A DNA stretch of 64,000 nucleotides. It comes from Arctopsyche grandis (Eukaryota > Arthropoda > Insecta > Trichoptera > Hydropsychidae). The stretch's first letter is position 1; each line of letters opens with the position of its first letter. Of this stretch, positions 1 through 11,313 are shown piece by piece. The stretch lies in assembly GCF_051622035.1 (NCBI RefSeq), contig NC_135356.1, forward strand, positions 9,770,579-9,834,578, written 5' to 3'. The position numbers and the translations under genes were made by a program. Under the pieces are notes generated by a model. The model saw only the letters and a list, made by a program, of their open reading frames with translations, did no database searches and was not told where the DNA came from.

Positions 1-1150
1 CATATATATATTTGTGCGTTAGACGAAGGTAAATAAAAAACGTGTGAATTTTTAAGATTGTCAATTATTATGGTAAAACATTTGGGAATCGCTCGCTATT
101 TATGATAATAATATTTATATGGATACATATATATTTATTAAAAAAAGGAACACTTCAGAAGTATTGAATATATTTACGATTGATAATAATATAATTTTAT
201 ATGCATATATATATATATATATTTTATGAAAATAAATTAAAATTGAAATAACGTGAATATTTTGTCAGTTGAACTTGATTAACTTTTACACATATGTAGT
301 TCCGGTACGATTGATATGTGAATGTAAGCTTTATATTCTAAATTATTTAACAATGTACATACATATTTTTGCATTTCGTTTTTAACTATTGATATTTAAA
401 TTTTATGAAGAATATTTATATATCACGACCCTACACGAAAACCCTGTAAATCCACTTTTGCTCAAAAACAATATTTTTATATTTTCCTACAGAACTGTTC
501 TGAAATCACGTCTATGTTAAACTTTTACAACATTAACTGTAAAAAAGGTCAAAAAATTAAAAATATTTAAGGCCTAATAAAACAGCTTTTATTATTTCTT
601 GAATAAAATTTAAATTTGGATTTACTAGGTTTACAATTTAGTTTATAATATATATTTATATATAGACTACGGATTCAAATTATTTAAAAAAAATCTATCC
701 TTAATGTCGTAAGTGAAATATATTTGTGTTGTAATAATATTCAAAATGCTATAAAAATATAATTTTAAGTCAAACATACCAAAGCTACGTTCTTGTTAAA
801 AATTGTTAAATTTTTTTAATTATTTTATAGATATTCTCAATCGTAATAAAAATAAAAGACATCGACAAAATTGAGGCTAAAAGAAGTATTATCTACTTCA
901 CGGTTCATATTTTCATTGAATTTTACATGCCTGTATAGGTTCTTATGAATTTTAAAAGTATTATTTAAGGATTTTATAAATAATGTGTTTTGATTAATAA
1001 TGTATTCAATGTTAAACCTTAGAGGTTTAGAATAGTATATTGATATTAAAAATGCATGTCGTAATGTCACTTCGAACCTTTCATTTAGTATAAATTAATG
1101 TTCAATTAAAAATACCTATATAATTACCAGATTAAAATGCATGTGAATCG
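1..1150. other. AT-rich DNA without a recognisable gene
   Basis: Very AT-rich sequence. Short open frames exist on both strands but have no recognisable domain, codon bias or splice context. I see no tRNA, rRNA or transposon ends. The right edge grades into the tandem repeat that follows. Confidence 0.6.
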
Positions 1151-1179
1151 ATGTTATGTGTAATTATATCTACATATTC

Positions 1180-2665
1180 ATAATCCAAAAGTAATTCTTT
1201 TTCGTATTATTGTAATAGATTTCTAATGATCAAGAAAAATCACTTATTATATTTAAATGTTATTAAACGTATTCAACGTGTTGCATAACTCTTAAAAAAA
1301 AATGAATATCAATATATACAATAAATAAATGTGTTGTATCATTGTAATTGATCTCTAATCACTAATAATATTCAAACGCTATTAAATGTATTCCACGTAC
1401 TGCATAAATGTGAAAAAAAAAAAATATCAATATACATATATAATATATGTAATATTCAATAAATAAAAATGTTGTGTCATTTTAATAGATCTATGGTAAT
1501 CAATATAAATCACTTATTATATTTAAATGCTTTTAAACGTATTCAACGTGTTGCATAAATGTGAAAAAAATATTAATATCAATATATACATAAAATAAAT
1601 ACATATATATGTTGTGTCATTGTAATCGATATCTAATAATTAAGATAAATCACTCATTATGTACTATATGTGCTTTAAATGTACTGCATAAATGTGAAAA
1701 AAATATGAATATCAATATATACATTAAATAAATACATATATATGTTGTATCATTGTAATCGATATCTAATAATCAAGATGAATCACTCATTATGTACTGT
1801 ATGTGCATTAAATGTACTGCATAAATGTGAAAAAAATATTAATATCAATATAAACTTTAAATTAATACACATATATGTTGTGTCATTGTAATCGATATCT
1901 AATAATCAAGATGAATCACTCATTATGTACTGTATGTGCATTAAATGTACTGCATAAATGTGAAAAAAATATTAATATCAATATAAACTTTAAATTAATA
2001 CATATATATGTTGTGTCATTGTAATCGATATCTAATAATCAAGATGAATCACTCATTATGTACTGTATGTGCATTAAATGTACTGCATAAATGTGAAAAA
2101 AATATTAATATCAATATTAACTTTAAATTAATACATATATATGTTGTGTCATTGTAATCGATATCTAATAATCAATATGAATCACTCATTATGTACTGTA
2201 TGTGCATTAAATGTACTGCATACATGTGAAAAAAATATTAATATCAATATAAACTTTAAATTAATACATATATATGTTGTGTCATTGTAATCGATATCTA
2301 ATAATCAAGATGAATCACTCATTATGTACTGTATGTGCATTAAATGTGCTGCATAAATGTGAAAAAAATATTAATATCAATATAAACTTTAAATTAATAC
2401 ATATATATGTTGTGTCATTGTAATCGATATCTAATAATCAATATGAATCACTCATTATGTACTGTATGTGCATTAAATGTACTGCATAAATGTGAAAAAA
2501 ATTAATATCAATAAATACAATAAATAAATATGTTGTGTCATTGTAATATATCTCTAATATACGAGATAAATCGCTATTATATTCAAACTTTATTAAATGT
2601 ATTCCATGTAATGCATAATTGTGAAAAAATATATATGTTCAATAAATAAATATATCAAGCATATT
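1180..2665. repeat. 133-bp tandem repeat array
   Basis: The motif ATCGATATCTAATAATCAAG recurs at about 1626, 1758, 1891, 2024, 2157, 2290 and 2423, a spacing of 132 or 133 bp. Each unit also has TGTTGTGTCATTG, ACTGCATAAATGTGAAAAAA and an AT-rich linker. The seven central copies are very similar. Copies toward both edges (about 1200-1600 and 2500-2665) are shorter and more diverged, as expected if unequal exchange homogenises the centre. No coding potential is seen. Confidence 0.9.
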
Positions 2666-2940
2666 TTTTTGATTTTGATTTTTAAATGCTTTTTATTATT
2701 ACGAAATTATGTTCACAATACATCTTATATCTATTTTAATAGCTACTGATCTACTGATCATTTTCTATTTTACAATTTAATTTAATTTGGTTAGTAATCA
2801 CGATATTATATTATTCTAATGTTAATCTAAAGCATAATAGGAAAAAGAGCTCAAAAACCTATTTACAATCCTTATAAATGTTCATAATACATCTAATACA
2901 TAATATTAATTAAAGACTCTCTAAAGTCGATGACCTAAAG

Positions 2941-3330
2941 CAGATTGTGTTTAGGTAATCTGTGTGTTATACCTGAAGGGTATAGACATTTTGTTGTAAT
3001 CACCGAGACTCTTCACAAGTGTGTTAGTATGGTTATTAGTGATTCTGTCATAGAATCTACTGGTTAGTTTGTTAGTAATGTCTGTAACAAACGGAATATT
3101 ATATATGGCATGCAGTTTTTTCAGGTTAGTATATATGGGTGTATTATAAATTATTTTTAGGGATTTATTTTGTATTACTTGGAGCTTGGAAAGGTTAGTA
3201 TTCGAGGCGTTATTCCATACAGGTGAAGCATAGGTTAATAATGGTAATATGAGCGCGCGATATAATTTTATTTTATTTAGCGTTGATAAAGAACTATGGC
3301 GATTAAAGCATATCATGATTATTCAATGTA
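2941..3330 (-). pseudogene. Non-LTR retrotransposon reverse transcriptase, C-terminal fragment
   Basis: The minus-strand translation from about 3316 to 2951 reads as the region after the RT fingers/palm of Jockey-like LINEs, with LYRALILPLLTYASPVW followed by LSKLQVIQNKSLKIIYN. In this family that segment lies downstream of the catalytic YADD. No endonuclease or YADD segment is present, so this is a 5'-truncated dead copy. The clade is inferred by eye only. Confidence 0.75.
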
Positions 3331-3985
3331 TGAAATTCTTAAATTAATAAACATATTACATCATACAAACTCATTACAAATATGGGAGAAAAGATGTCCA
3401 AGTCGTAAAAAAACCTCGTAAAAACAGTTCATTTAAACAATCAGTATCATAGATGAGGTCAAATTTTCTTCAATTTTAGCTTTAATTTGCCATGTTTGGT
3501 CTGAAGTCAATCGAATATATTCTCATAAACTCAATTAAATGCATCTTGTTTTATGAACACTTTCAAATTATTACCTCCCACTATAATGCTAATAATACCT
3601 CAAATTATTACCTCCCACTATAATACTATTTTGTCATGCCTTTATTCTTTACTTTTTAATTTGTTTTCCTTATATTTATCTTTTTCATTTTTGTAAAATT
3701 CTGTTATTGGACTCGGAAGTTACATATATTATTTATTTACTATTTGTTTTTTTATACATATCCTATGTACATCCTGTCTGTTGATTTTTCAATAAATAAA
3801 ATAAAATAATAAAATAAAATAAAATAATGCATATGTATGTTATTCATAATTATATATTTCATCGTCATCGTCAAGAAACATAATGTAGTTAAAGATTATA
3901 TGTTTAATTATATGTATATGTATCAAATGAAGTACATACATACATATATTCGATGACCGTTTTGAATCGTCTTATTCACATTTTT
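3331..3985. other. Intergenic DNA with a LINE-type 3' tail and a short duplication
   Basis: No gene is seen. ATTATTACCTCCCACTATAA occurs twice in a row (about 3569 and 3604). A TTTTTCAATAAATAAAAT stretch with TAAAA repeats at 3785-3830 resembles the 3' tail of a plus-strand LINE, but no coding part precedes it. Confidence 0.4.
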
Positions 3986-6925
3986 GAAAATAAGGAAAAA
4001 TGGCTGCAATGAAAGTGGGTGGACGAAATTAAAAAAATTCGGGTGTGACCAACCCATGACTTTATCTATATATTTGAGGAATATAAGAAGGTTACAAAAC
4101 AAAATTCGATATTAAACTAATAACTATAATAGCGATACAAATTGAGCGCAAATATATGGAAACTTGCACAAGACAAAATTTCTACTTCCGGTTGGCGGAT
4201 TTTGTTCAAATTTTTTTTAATTATTTAAAATCAGTATAATTATTATACACATATAATATCAAGAGGATAAAAATAATTTAAAAGGTCAAAATAAAATAAT
4301 GAAATATTGTTTTAAAAAAAAATACTACTTCCGGTTTACGAATTCTGACTAAAACGTTACCAAATCTAAGTTAGTACATAAACAACACAAATATAAATTT
4401 TCAGCTTAATACGTTCAGGGGTGTGGACAGGATCCAGGCGACAACATTTTTGACTTTTCTAATAGGAGAAAATCCCACTTCCGGTTCATTAAATTAGCTG
4501 ATTTTATTTTTTATTTTTACTTAAAATCACTATCTTTATTATACACAATAAATATCAAGACGCTTAAAATAATTTAAAAGGTCAAAATAAAATAATGAAA
4601 TATTGTTTTAAAAAAAAATACTACTTCCGGTTTACGAATTCTGACCAAAACGTTACCAAATCTAATTTAGTACATAAACAACACAAATATAAATGTGTGG
4701 ACAGGATCCAGGCGACAACATTATTGACCTTTCTAATAGGAGAAAATTCCACTTCCGGTTCATTAAATTTGATGGTTTTATTTTTTATTTTTACTTAAAA
4801 TCACTATCTTTATTATACATAATATATATCAAGACGCTTAAAATAATTTAAGAGGTCAAAATAAAATAATGAAAAAATAATGAAATATTGTTTTTAAAAA
4901 AAATACTACTTCCGGTTTACGAATTCTGACCAAAACGTTACCAAATCTAAGTTAGTACATAAAGAATATAAATATAAATGTTCAGCTTAATACGTTCATG
5001 GGTGTAGTCAGAATACAGGTGACAACATTTTTGACCTTCCTTCCGGATGCTTCCGTAAGGGAAAAAATCCCACTTCCGGTTTATTAAATTTAGTGATTTT
5101 TTTTTATTTTAATCACATTGATACAAGAATTATACTTGCATTTTTTTCATGAAGACCACACATGTTTAAGGGGTCGAAAAAAATAGTGGAAGAAAAATCG
5201 AACGAGAGTTTTTATACATAACTTGGTATTGAGCTTAAACTGACCAATATGAAATTTCAGTTCGATAAATCAAAAGGCTTTTGAGAAAAACATAAAAAAC
5301 CTCGATTCTCTAGATTAAAAGTACTACTTCCGGTTCAGGTAAAAATATTTAAAAAATATAAAATTATAAAAATTATTATTTCTAGTACATGTAAAAAAAA
5401 TTCAGTCCGATTCAGTTAGTAGTTTGGGAGAAAATCGAATTCAAAAACTTAAAAAAAAGAGGACACCTATAAGGGGAGGTACCATTTCCGGTCAACTTAA
5501 AAATTTGAAAAAAATTTACCTAGTGTCGATAAGAATTTCAGTAACCGATACTAAGTTTCGGTTTGATAGAACTAACGGTGTTGAAAAAATCCCCAAAATA
5601 CACAGACACACACACACATTTTTTCTAGATCATGAAAACGTGATCAGTAATCGATTCTGAGTTCGAATCAGTCAAAATCTCGAGTTCGAATTTTCGCATG
5701 ATCACAAAACTTCATCTATTGTTACTACGTATGTACATAGATAAAGTAAAAAATCGGATGTGATCAACCCACGACTTTATATGTATTTGAAGAATATAAG
5801 GTCACAAAACAAAATTCGATATTGAACCGTTCAGACACATTCACACATACCGGCATCATTATGAAATACTAATAGCTATGACAGCATTTTCGATACAAAT
5901 TGAACGCAAATGTATGGAAACTTGCACAATATAAAAGTTCTACTTCCGGTTGTCGGATTTTGTTCAAAATTTTTTTATTACTTAACATCACTATCATTAT
6001 TATACACAATAAATATCAAGAAGATTAAAATAATTTAAAAGGTCAAAATAAAATGATGAAATATTGTTTAAAAAAAAAATACTACTTCCGGTTTACGAAT
6101 TCTGACCAAAACCTAATCAGCTCTAAGTTAGTACATAAAGAATATAAATATAAATTTTCAGCTTGATACGTTCAGGAGTATGGACAGAATAGCGGGCACA
6201 ACATTTTTGACCTTTCCACGAGGAAAAAAATCCCACTTCCAGTTTATTAAATTCAGTGATTTTTTTTTATTGTCATAAAATCACATTGATACAATAATTA
6301 AACTTGATTTTTTTTTCTGAACAGCACACATGTTTAAGGGTCGAAAAAAACAGTGGAAGAAAAATCGAGCAAGAGTAAACTGCCACTTCCGGCTTGACGG
6401 ATGCATACCAAACTTTATACATCAATTGGTATTAAGCTTAAACTTTTAGATATGAATTTTCAGTTCAATAAACCAAAAGATTTCTAAGAAAAACGAAAAA
6501 ACCTCGATTCTCTAGAGTAAAAGTACTACTTCCGGTTCAGTTAAAAATATTCAAAAAATATTAGGGTATAAAATTTATAATTTATATTACATGTAAAAAA
6601 AATTCAGTCCGATTTGGTTAACGGTTTGGGAGATAATTGAATTAAGAAAATTAAAAAAAGGACACCTATAAGGGAAGGTACCATTTCAGGTCAACTTAAA
6701 AATTTACGTAGTTTCGATAAGAATTTCAGTAACCGATACTAAGTTTCAGATCGATAGGACTAACGGTGTTTTAAGAATCACCAAAATACACACACATTTT
6801 TTCTAGATCATGAAAACGTGTGATCAGAATCAGTGATCGATTCTGATTTCGAATCAATCAAAATCTCGAGTTCGAATTTTCGCATGATCACAAAACTTCA
6901 TGTATTGTTTCTACGTACTTAGATA
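3986..6925 (-). repeat. Helitron-derived array of TTCCGG-containing repeats
   Basis: Two diverged large blocks (about 4020-5760 and 5760-6920) share GTGATCAACCCACGACTTTA, several ACTACTTCCGGTTTACGAAT units and a terminal CATGATCACAAAACTTCAT segment. CTTCCGG or a near match occurs about a dozen times. The 5390-5760 part is the reverse complement of 57770-58160, which sits just inside the 5' end of a Helitron-like element. I therefore read this block as internally amplified Helitron sequence on the minus strand. No intact protein is encoded; Helitron terminal motifs are not seen here. Confidence 0.65.
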
Positions 6926-7098
6926 AAGTAAAAATGTGTGGGGTGAAATGGGTGAGAGCTACACAAAACAGAGACAAATCAGGCGTGTTTGAGGCTTTCA
7001 CCCAGCAGCAAAAATAAATTCACATGTACATACATCATTTCAACCATCGTCGTCATTTGTTTATGGCTGTAAATGATAATACTGAGTTTATAAGCTAT
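6926..7098. other. Left flank of the gypsy element
   Basis: Short AT-moderate segment between the Helitron-derived array and the LTR. No gene or repeat end recognised. The five bases before the LTR are GCTAT; no matching target duplication is evident after the other LTR, so one boundary may be imprecise or lost. Confidence 0.4.
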
Positions 7099-7748
7099 TG
7101 TTGCGTGGACGTGACGAGGGGGCTTCCAGAATCGGAGAGAAAGACGCAGGAGCTTGTAGAAGGTGTTTATTAGTGTGCTCTCCTCGGAATGGTTTCCAAA
7201 CCGAGAGCGCCCCACATTTATACCCGTTGGGCACAACACACATACATATGTACATACACATGTAAACTATTGGTCGATGAGTGGGGCGATCCCATTGGCC
7301 GTTCCATACGGCTTATTCATTCGGCGAGGACATTTTGGCGCGAACGAGAGATCAGGTGATTAGCGCTGGTAAGCCATCGGTCCACGAGCGCCACCCACCT
7401 AATCTCTACGTTACACTATTATTCAAAACCAACTTTACTTGAAAAATATCATCAGCTTAAAAATGAAAGTGAAAAAAGTAGCTGTTATAACTGTTTAGCC
7501 TGTGAGTTATCGTGGAAAGAGGTGTATGGATAGCTAGCTGTCATCGCTTCAATCTTACACAATATTCCAATGTATTTTTTAATGATTTCGTTAATTATTA
7601 AACTCCTCTAACTTCATATCGGAGACATTTACTTACCGTTAGAATTTCAGTTACCGCTCAGTTTACTTACAGTTAAATTCCATTATGAAAATAATGATGA
7701 GCGCAGTCTACCAGAAAATAGGTAAAAATAATCTCTGATCACTTACGC
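7099..7748 (-). repeat. 3' LTR of the gypsy element
   Basis: Starts TGTTGCGTGGACGTGA on the plus strand and matches the copy at 17581-19453 through CTGATCACTTACGC. Read on the minus strand it runs TG...CA as LTRs do. It has no hAT insertion, so it gives the empty-site sequence (CACATACATATGTACATACA, about 7238-7257) for the hAT in the other LTR. Confidence 0.85.
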
Positions 7749-7830
7749 GTTCAATTAGTTACAATTAGTTACAATTAGTTACAATTAGTTACAATTAGTT
7801 ACAATTAGTTACAATTAGTTACAATTACAG
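7749..7830. repeat. 10-bp minisatellite (ACAATTAGTT)n
   Basis: Six exact ACAATTAGTT units in a row (7761-7820) with one variant unit on each side. They lie just inside the 3' LTR, where the polypurine tract region would be expected. The expansion probably arose after insertion. Confidence 0.95.
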
Positions 7831-8308
7831 TTACACTTAGTTATAAATACAGTAACGATTACAGATACATACAATTACAAGAACAAAACGGCTCCCTCCA
7901 ATTTATTACAATTTCAAATCAGTTACACATCATTACAATTATACACACACACCCACACAATTCAGGATGATTCTTCTTCAGCGGGTGTGGCTCGATATTG
8001 AGCCAGGCAATCCAGATGTATAGCTCGTGCAGCGAAAGCTGGCACGTACCAATACAAGCACGTATATTGTGTCCGTGAAGATATGAATAAGATTTTTTGT
8101 ATGTGTTTTCTAGGACAATCAGTTGGTCCCTTTCATACGCACCCACTTTCCGAGCATGACAGAAACAACAATTATCTTTTGTATTGTTCAAAGTGTGCAC
8201 AGTCACCGATCAACCCCCACAAACTGACGTAATGCGTTCTTATATTGTTTGTAAATTGGTTAATTCAAGTTAGTTCATTATAATTAGTGGATATATGATA
8301 ATAAATTT

Positions 8309-9231
8309 GTGGTGGCTAATAAACCGCCAACATCGCAACCTTCAATATCGGAGCCATCAACGAAACAACCTATATCTTCAGAGTCATATCTTCCTATATC
8401 TTCAGCCTATATCTTCAGAGTCAAACAACCTATATCTTCATCAGATCCAGCAGCATCCACATCTTCATCGACTGTGCGAGTTGTTTTAAGGACACCGGGC
8501 AAAAATCGTGTAAGGTTATCAAAAATAACTACAGTGGATAGTTTTGATCAAGAGGTCATCAGGCGAACTATCTACGATTTTCATCTAGTTCATAAGACAT
8601 TTCCGACCCTACAAAAGTTATTAGAAGTTTTGAAAGATAGTTTAAAATTTAAAGGTGCAATTTCTTAGTTAAGAGTTATCGTTCGTAGGCTAGGTTTCAA
8701 ATGGAGAAAGATGAAAAATAATAAACAAATACTTATTGAAAAAAGTGTAATTCGACTGAAGAGATCCATATATCTTTCCAAATTAGAAGAGTATAGATTG
8801 CAAGGCCGCCCTATAGTTTACACGGAGGAATCCTATATAAATAGCTCACATACATACGATGCCAAAATCATGGTCCGATGAAACTAGCAAAGGTTGCAGA
8901 GTACCGATATAAGGGTAATATGCTAATAATAGTTCACGCCTGTTCTGAAAAAGGATTTATTCCAAATGCGTTACTTATACATCCATCTAAAATTAAAACC
9001 GGAGATTATCATAATAATATGAACGCGATTAATTACCAAAAATGGATTAAAGAAAAGCTTGTTCCAAATTTACAACCCCAATCTGTAATTGTTATTGATA
9101 ATGCGTCGTACCATAATGTCATGTCAGAACCTATGCCCACATCTAATTCGTACGTACGTACGTTCGTTTTACTTATAATTAAAAAAAAATGCTATTTATC
9201 ATTTTATTCGTGGCACGTATTCAAATATTAA
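8309..9231 (+). pseudogene. Tc1/IS630-like DDE transposase relic
   Basis: The plus-strand reading has a Ser/Pro-rich N-terminus, then a helix-turn-helix-like stretch (TIYDFHLVHKTFPTLQKLLE), an in-frame stop near 8666, then GRPIVYTEESYINSSHT. After a frameshift near 8875 come GFIPNALLIHPSK and VIVIDNASYHNV. The last motif is the second catalytic Asp region of DDE_3/IS630-type transposases. YTEESY stands where family members have YTDESY, so the first catalytic Asp is Glu. The C-terminal catalytic acid is missing. Terminal repeats were not identified. It lies in the 3' part of the gypsy element, so it inserted later. Confidence 0.75.
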
Positions 9232-9305
9232 ATAAATATGCCATCCAAATTATATCATAGATCTTAAAAACATTACACGATCGGTTGAAATAAAATATAT
9301 AAATA

Positions 9306-10430
9306 TTAGCGTGTTTCTTTCAACAGCCTGTATATGAAAAATGCATTTGTGTGAGTACTGTGTACGCGCCTTCTGTAGCTAATATACCTATACCACCATG
9401 CAACGTGTAGAGTTTCCAAATTCTTTCTTGGTGCGATATATACCACGTCACTGATGCGCTTCATGATCAGATACGGTCCCTCCCAGAAAGATTGGAGTTT
9501 TGGCGAAATTCCCACGTGTCTGGCCGGATTATATAGCCACACTCGTTCGCCTTCCTCGTATCGGGATTCCGATGCGCGAATGTCGTATCGCAATTTCATT
9601 CGGTCGTGCTGCATTTTCAAGTGGGTGCGAGCGAATCGATGGACTTCCGCCATTTGTTCGACTAGTTGTGTAGTGTACTGGTGTGGGTCCCTTGGTTCGT
9701 TGACAGGTGGGGGCCCTCCATACAAGAGGTCTGCTGGCATCGTGCTGTGCGGCTCTATACGCCATCAGAAAGTGTGGGACCAACTTGTCCCAGTCTTTCT
9801 GTCGGTTTGCCACGAATTTTGTTAAGTGAGCCAGTAGCGTCCGATTTAGCCGCTCCATACATATATGGGGTAGTCCTTCTTTTGCGGATCCCCATGAGTT
9901 GCAGTGCTTGCCGGAATAATTTCGATTCGAAATAACGCCCTTGGTCCGAGTGCAGTTCGTTAGGCACACCCAGTCATATGAAAACTTGGTTTACCAGCAC
10001 GTCGGCAACCGTCTCTAATTCTTGATTAGGTATGGGGATCACCTCTGGCCACTTGGTAAAGTAGTCCATAGGGATTTCCTCGCTCTGTTGTTGGTAATGG
10101 TCCAAGGATATCGACCGCCATTCGTTCTAAGGGTGCCCCGTAAATGTACTGCCGTAGTGCTCCTCTGTTTTTCCGCTGTTGTCCATTATGGGCTGCGCAT
10201 ACCGCAAAATTTTCACACCAGCGAATTACGTTGATTCGACACGTCGGCCAATAGTATCGCTGGCGATGTTCTTTAGTGTTTTATTCACACCAAAATGTCC
10301 CCCCGTTGATGAGCTATGGAATTCCCGTAGAAGGTCCGTCGCGCGTTCTTTTGGTACGACCAATTGTCGTATTTGTCGACTTCCGGTTGTACTTTCCCAG
10401 TTACGGTACAGTTTGTCATCTTGTACCGCC
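9306..10430 (-). pseudogene. Gypsy integrase region, frameshifted
   Basis: Minus strand. The N-terminal zinc-binding part is near 10150-10430 (GGHFGVNKTL, then two Cys before AHNGQQRKNR in a shifted frame). A core fragment near 9760-9970 has ELHSDQGRYFESKLF, carrying the second catalytic Asp (SDQG). The C-terminal part at 9306-9740 has RVWLYNPARHVGISPKLQ and FWEGPYLIMKRISDVVY, the GPY/F module of gypsy integrases. Several frameshifts separate the parts, so no functional integrase is made. It would have joined element cDNA to host DNA in the nucleus. Confidence 0.85.
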
Positions 10431-11300
10431 AGAGAGACTCACTGGGCCCAGAGAACTTTTACTTCCGGCTCTTCTAAGGATACTGCTTCCCACGATGGTC
10501 GCTGTCCGGTTCGTTTACAATCAATAATTTTCTGAATGGTGGCATCGTTTATAACATCCGGCTGAATTCCCACCAGAGATATTTTAACACCGGTATCTTG
10601 GTCTTCAGCTTCTTGGTCCCGTTCTTCCAATCGCGAGCATTTCGGGAAATCTATTCTACATGGTCTTCGTGACAGCGCGTCCGCGTTTCCATGTTTCCTT
10701 CCAGGCCGATGGACTATATCTGGGTTGTACTGGCCCAGTATCTCCAACCATCGAGCAAGTTGTCCTTCCGGGTGCTTAAATCCGCTAAGCCATGTCAATG
10801 TAGAGTGATCGGTTCTTATTGTAAAACGTGTACCCGCCAAATAATGATGGAAGAAGGGCGAGTAATTCCTTTCGGGTCACGCAATAGTTTTTTTCCGCCT
10901 TATTCATTGCGCTACTGAAATATCCGATCACTCGTTCCTCCACTTCCTGACGTTGGGAACGATTTCTGACACTCTGATGTCCACTCGAATTTTCTGTCTT
11001 TTTCAGTTAGCCCATGCAGTGGTTTTGCGATCTTCGCAAAGTTTTGTACGAAGCGCCGGTAGTAAGTACACAATCCTACAAAGCTTCGTACTTGGGTCTT
11101 TATGCGTGGAACGTCCCAATTCTTCACAGCCTGTATTTTCTTTGGGTCGGTTGTAATTCCCTCTGGTGATACTCGGTGTCCCAGGAAGTCAACCTCTCGA
11201 TTTAACAATTGACACTTTTCGGCGTTCAGTTTCAGTCCAGCAGCCTGCATTCGTTGTAGAACTTGTTCCAGCTGTTCCAAATGTTCCTCAAAGGTGTGGC
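10431..11300 (-). pseudogene. Gypsy RT C-terminus and RNase H
   Basis: The minus strand from 11280 gives LKLNAEKCQLLNREVDFLGH, then GLCTYYRRFVQNFAKIAKPL, the RT thumb/connection of Ty3/gypsy. Farther down (about 10840-10640) come FTIRTDHSTLTWLSGFKHPE and RPGRKHGNADALSRRP, the RNase H C-terminal part with its catalytic Asp. A frameshift separates them near 10912. The RT segment is the direct continuation of 14128-14300 across the LINE insertion. Confidence 0.9.
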
Positions 11301-11313
11301 TAAGTATGATTAT

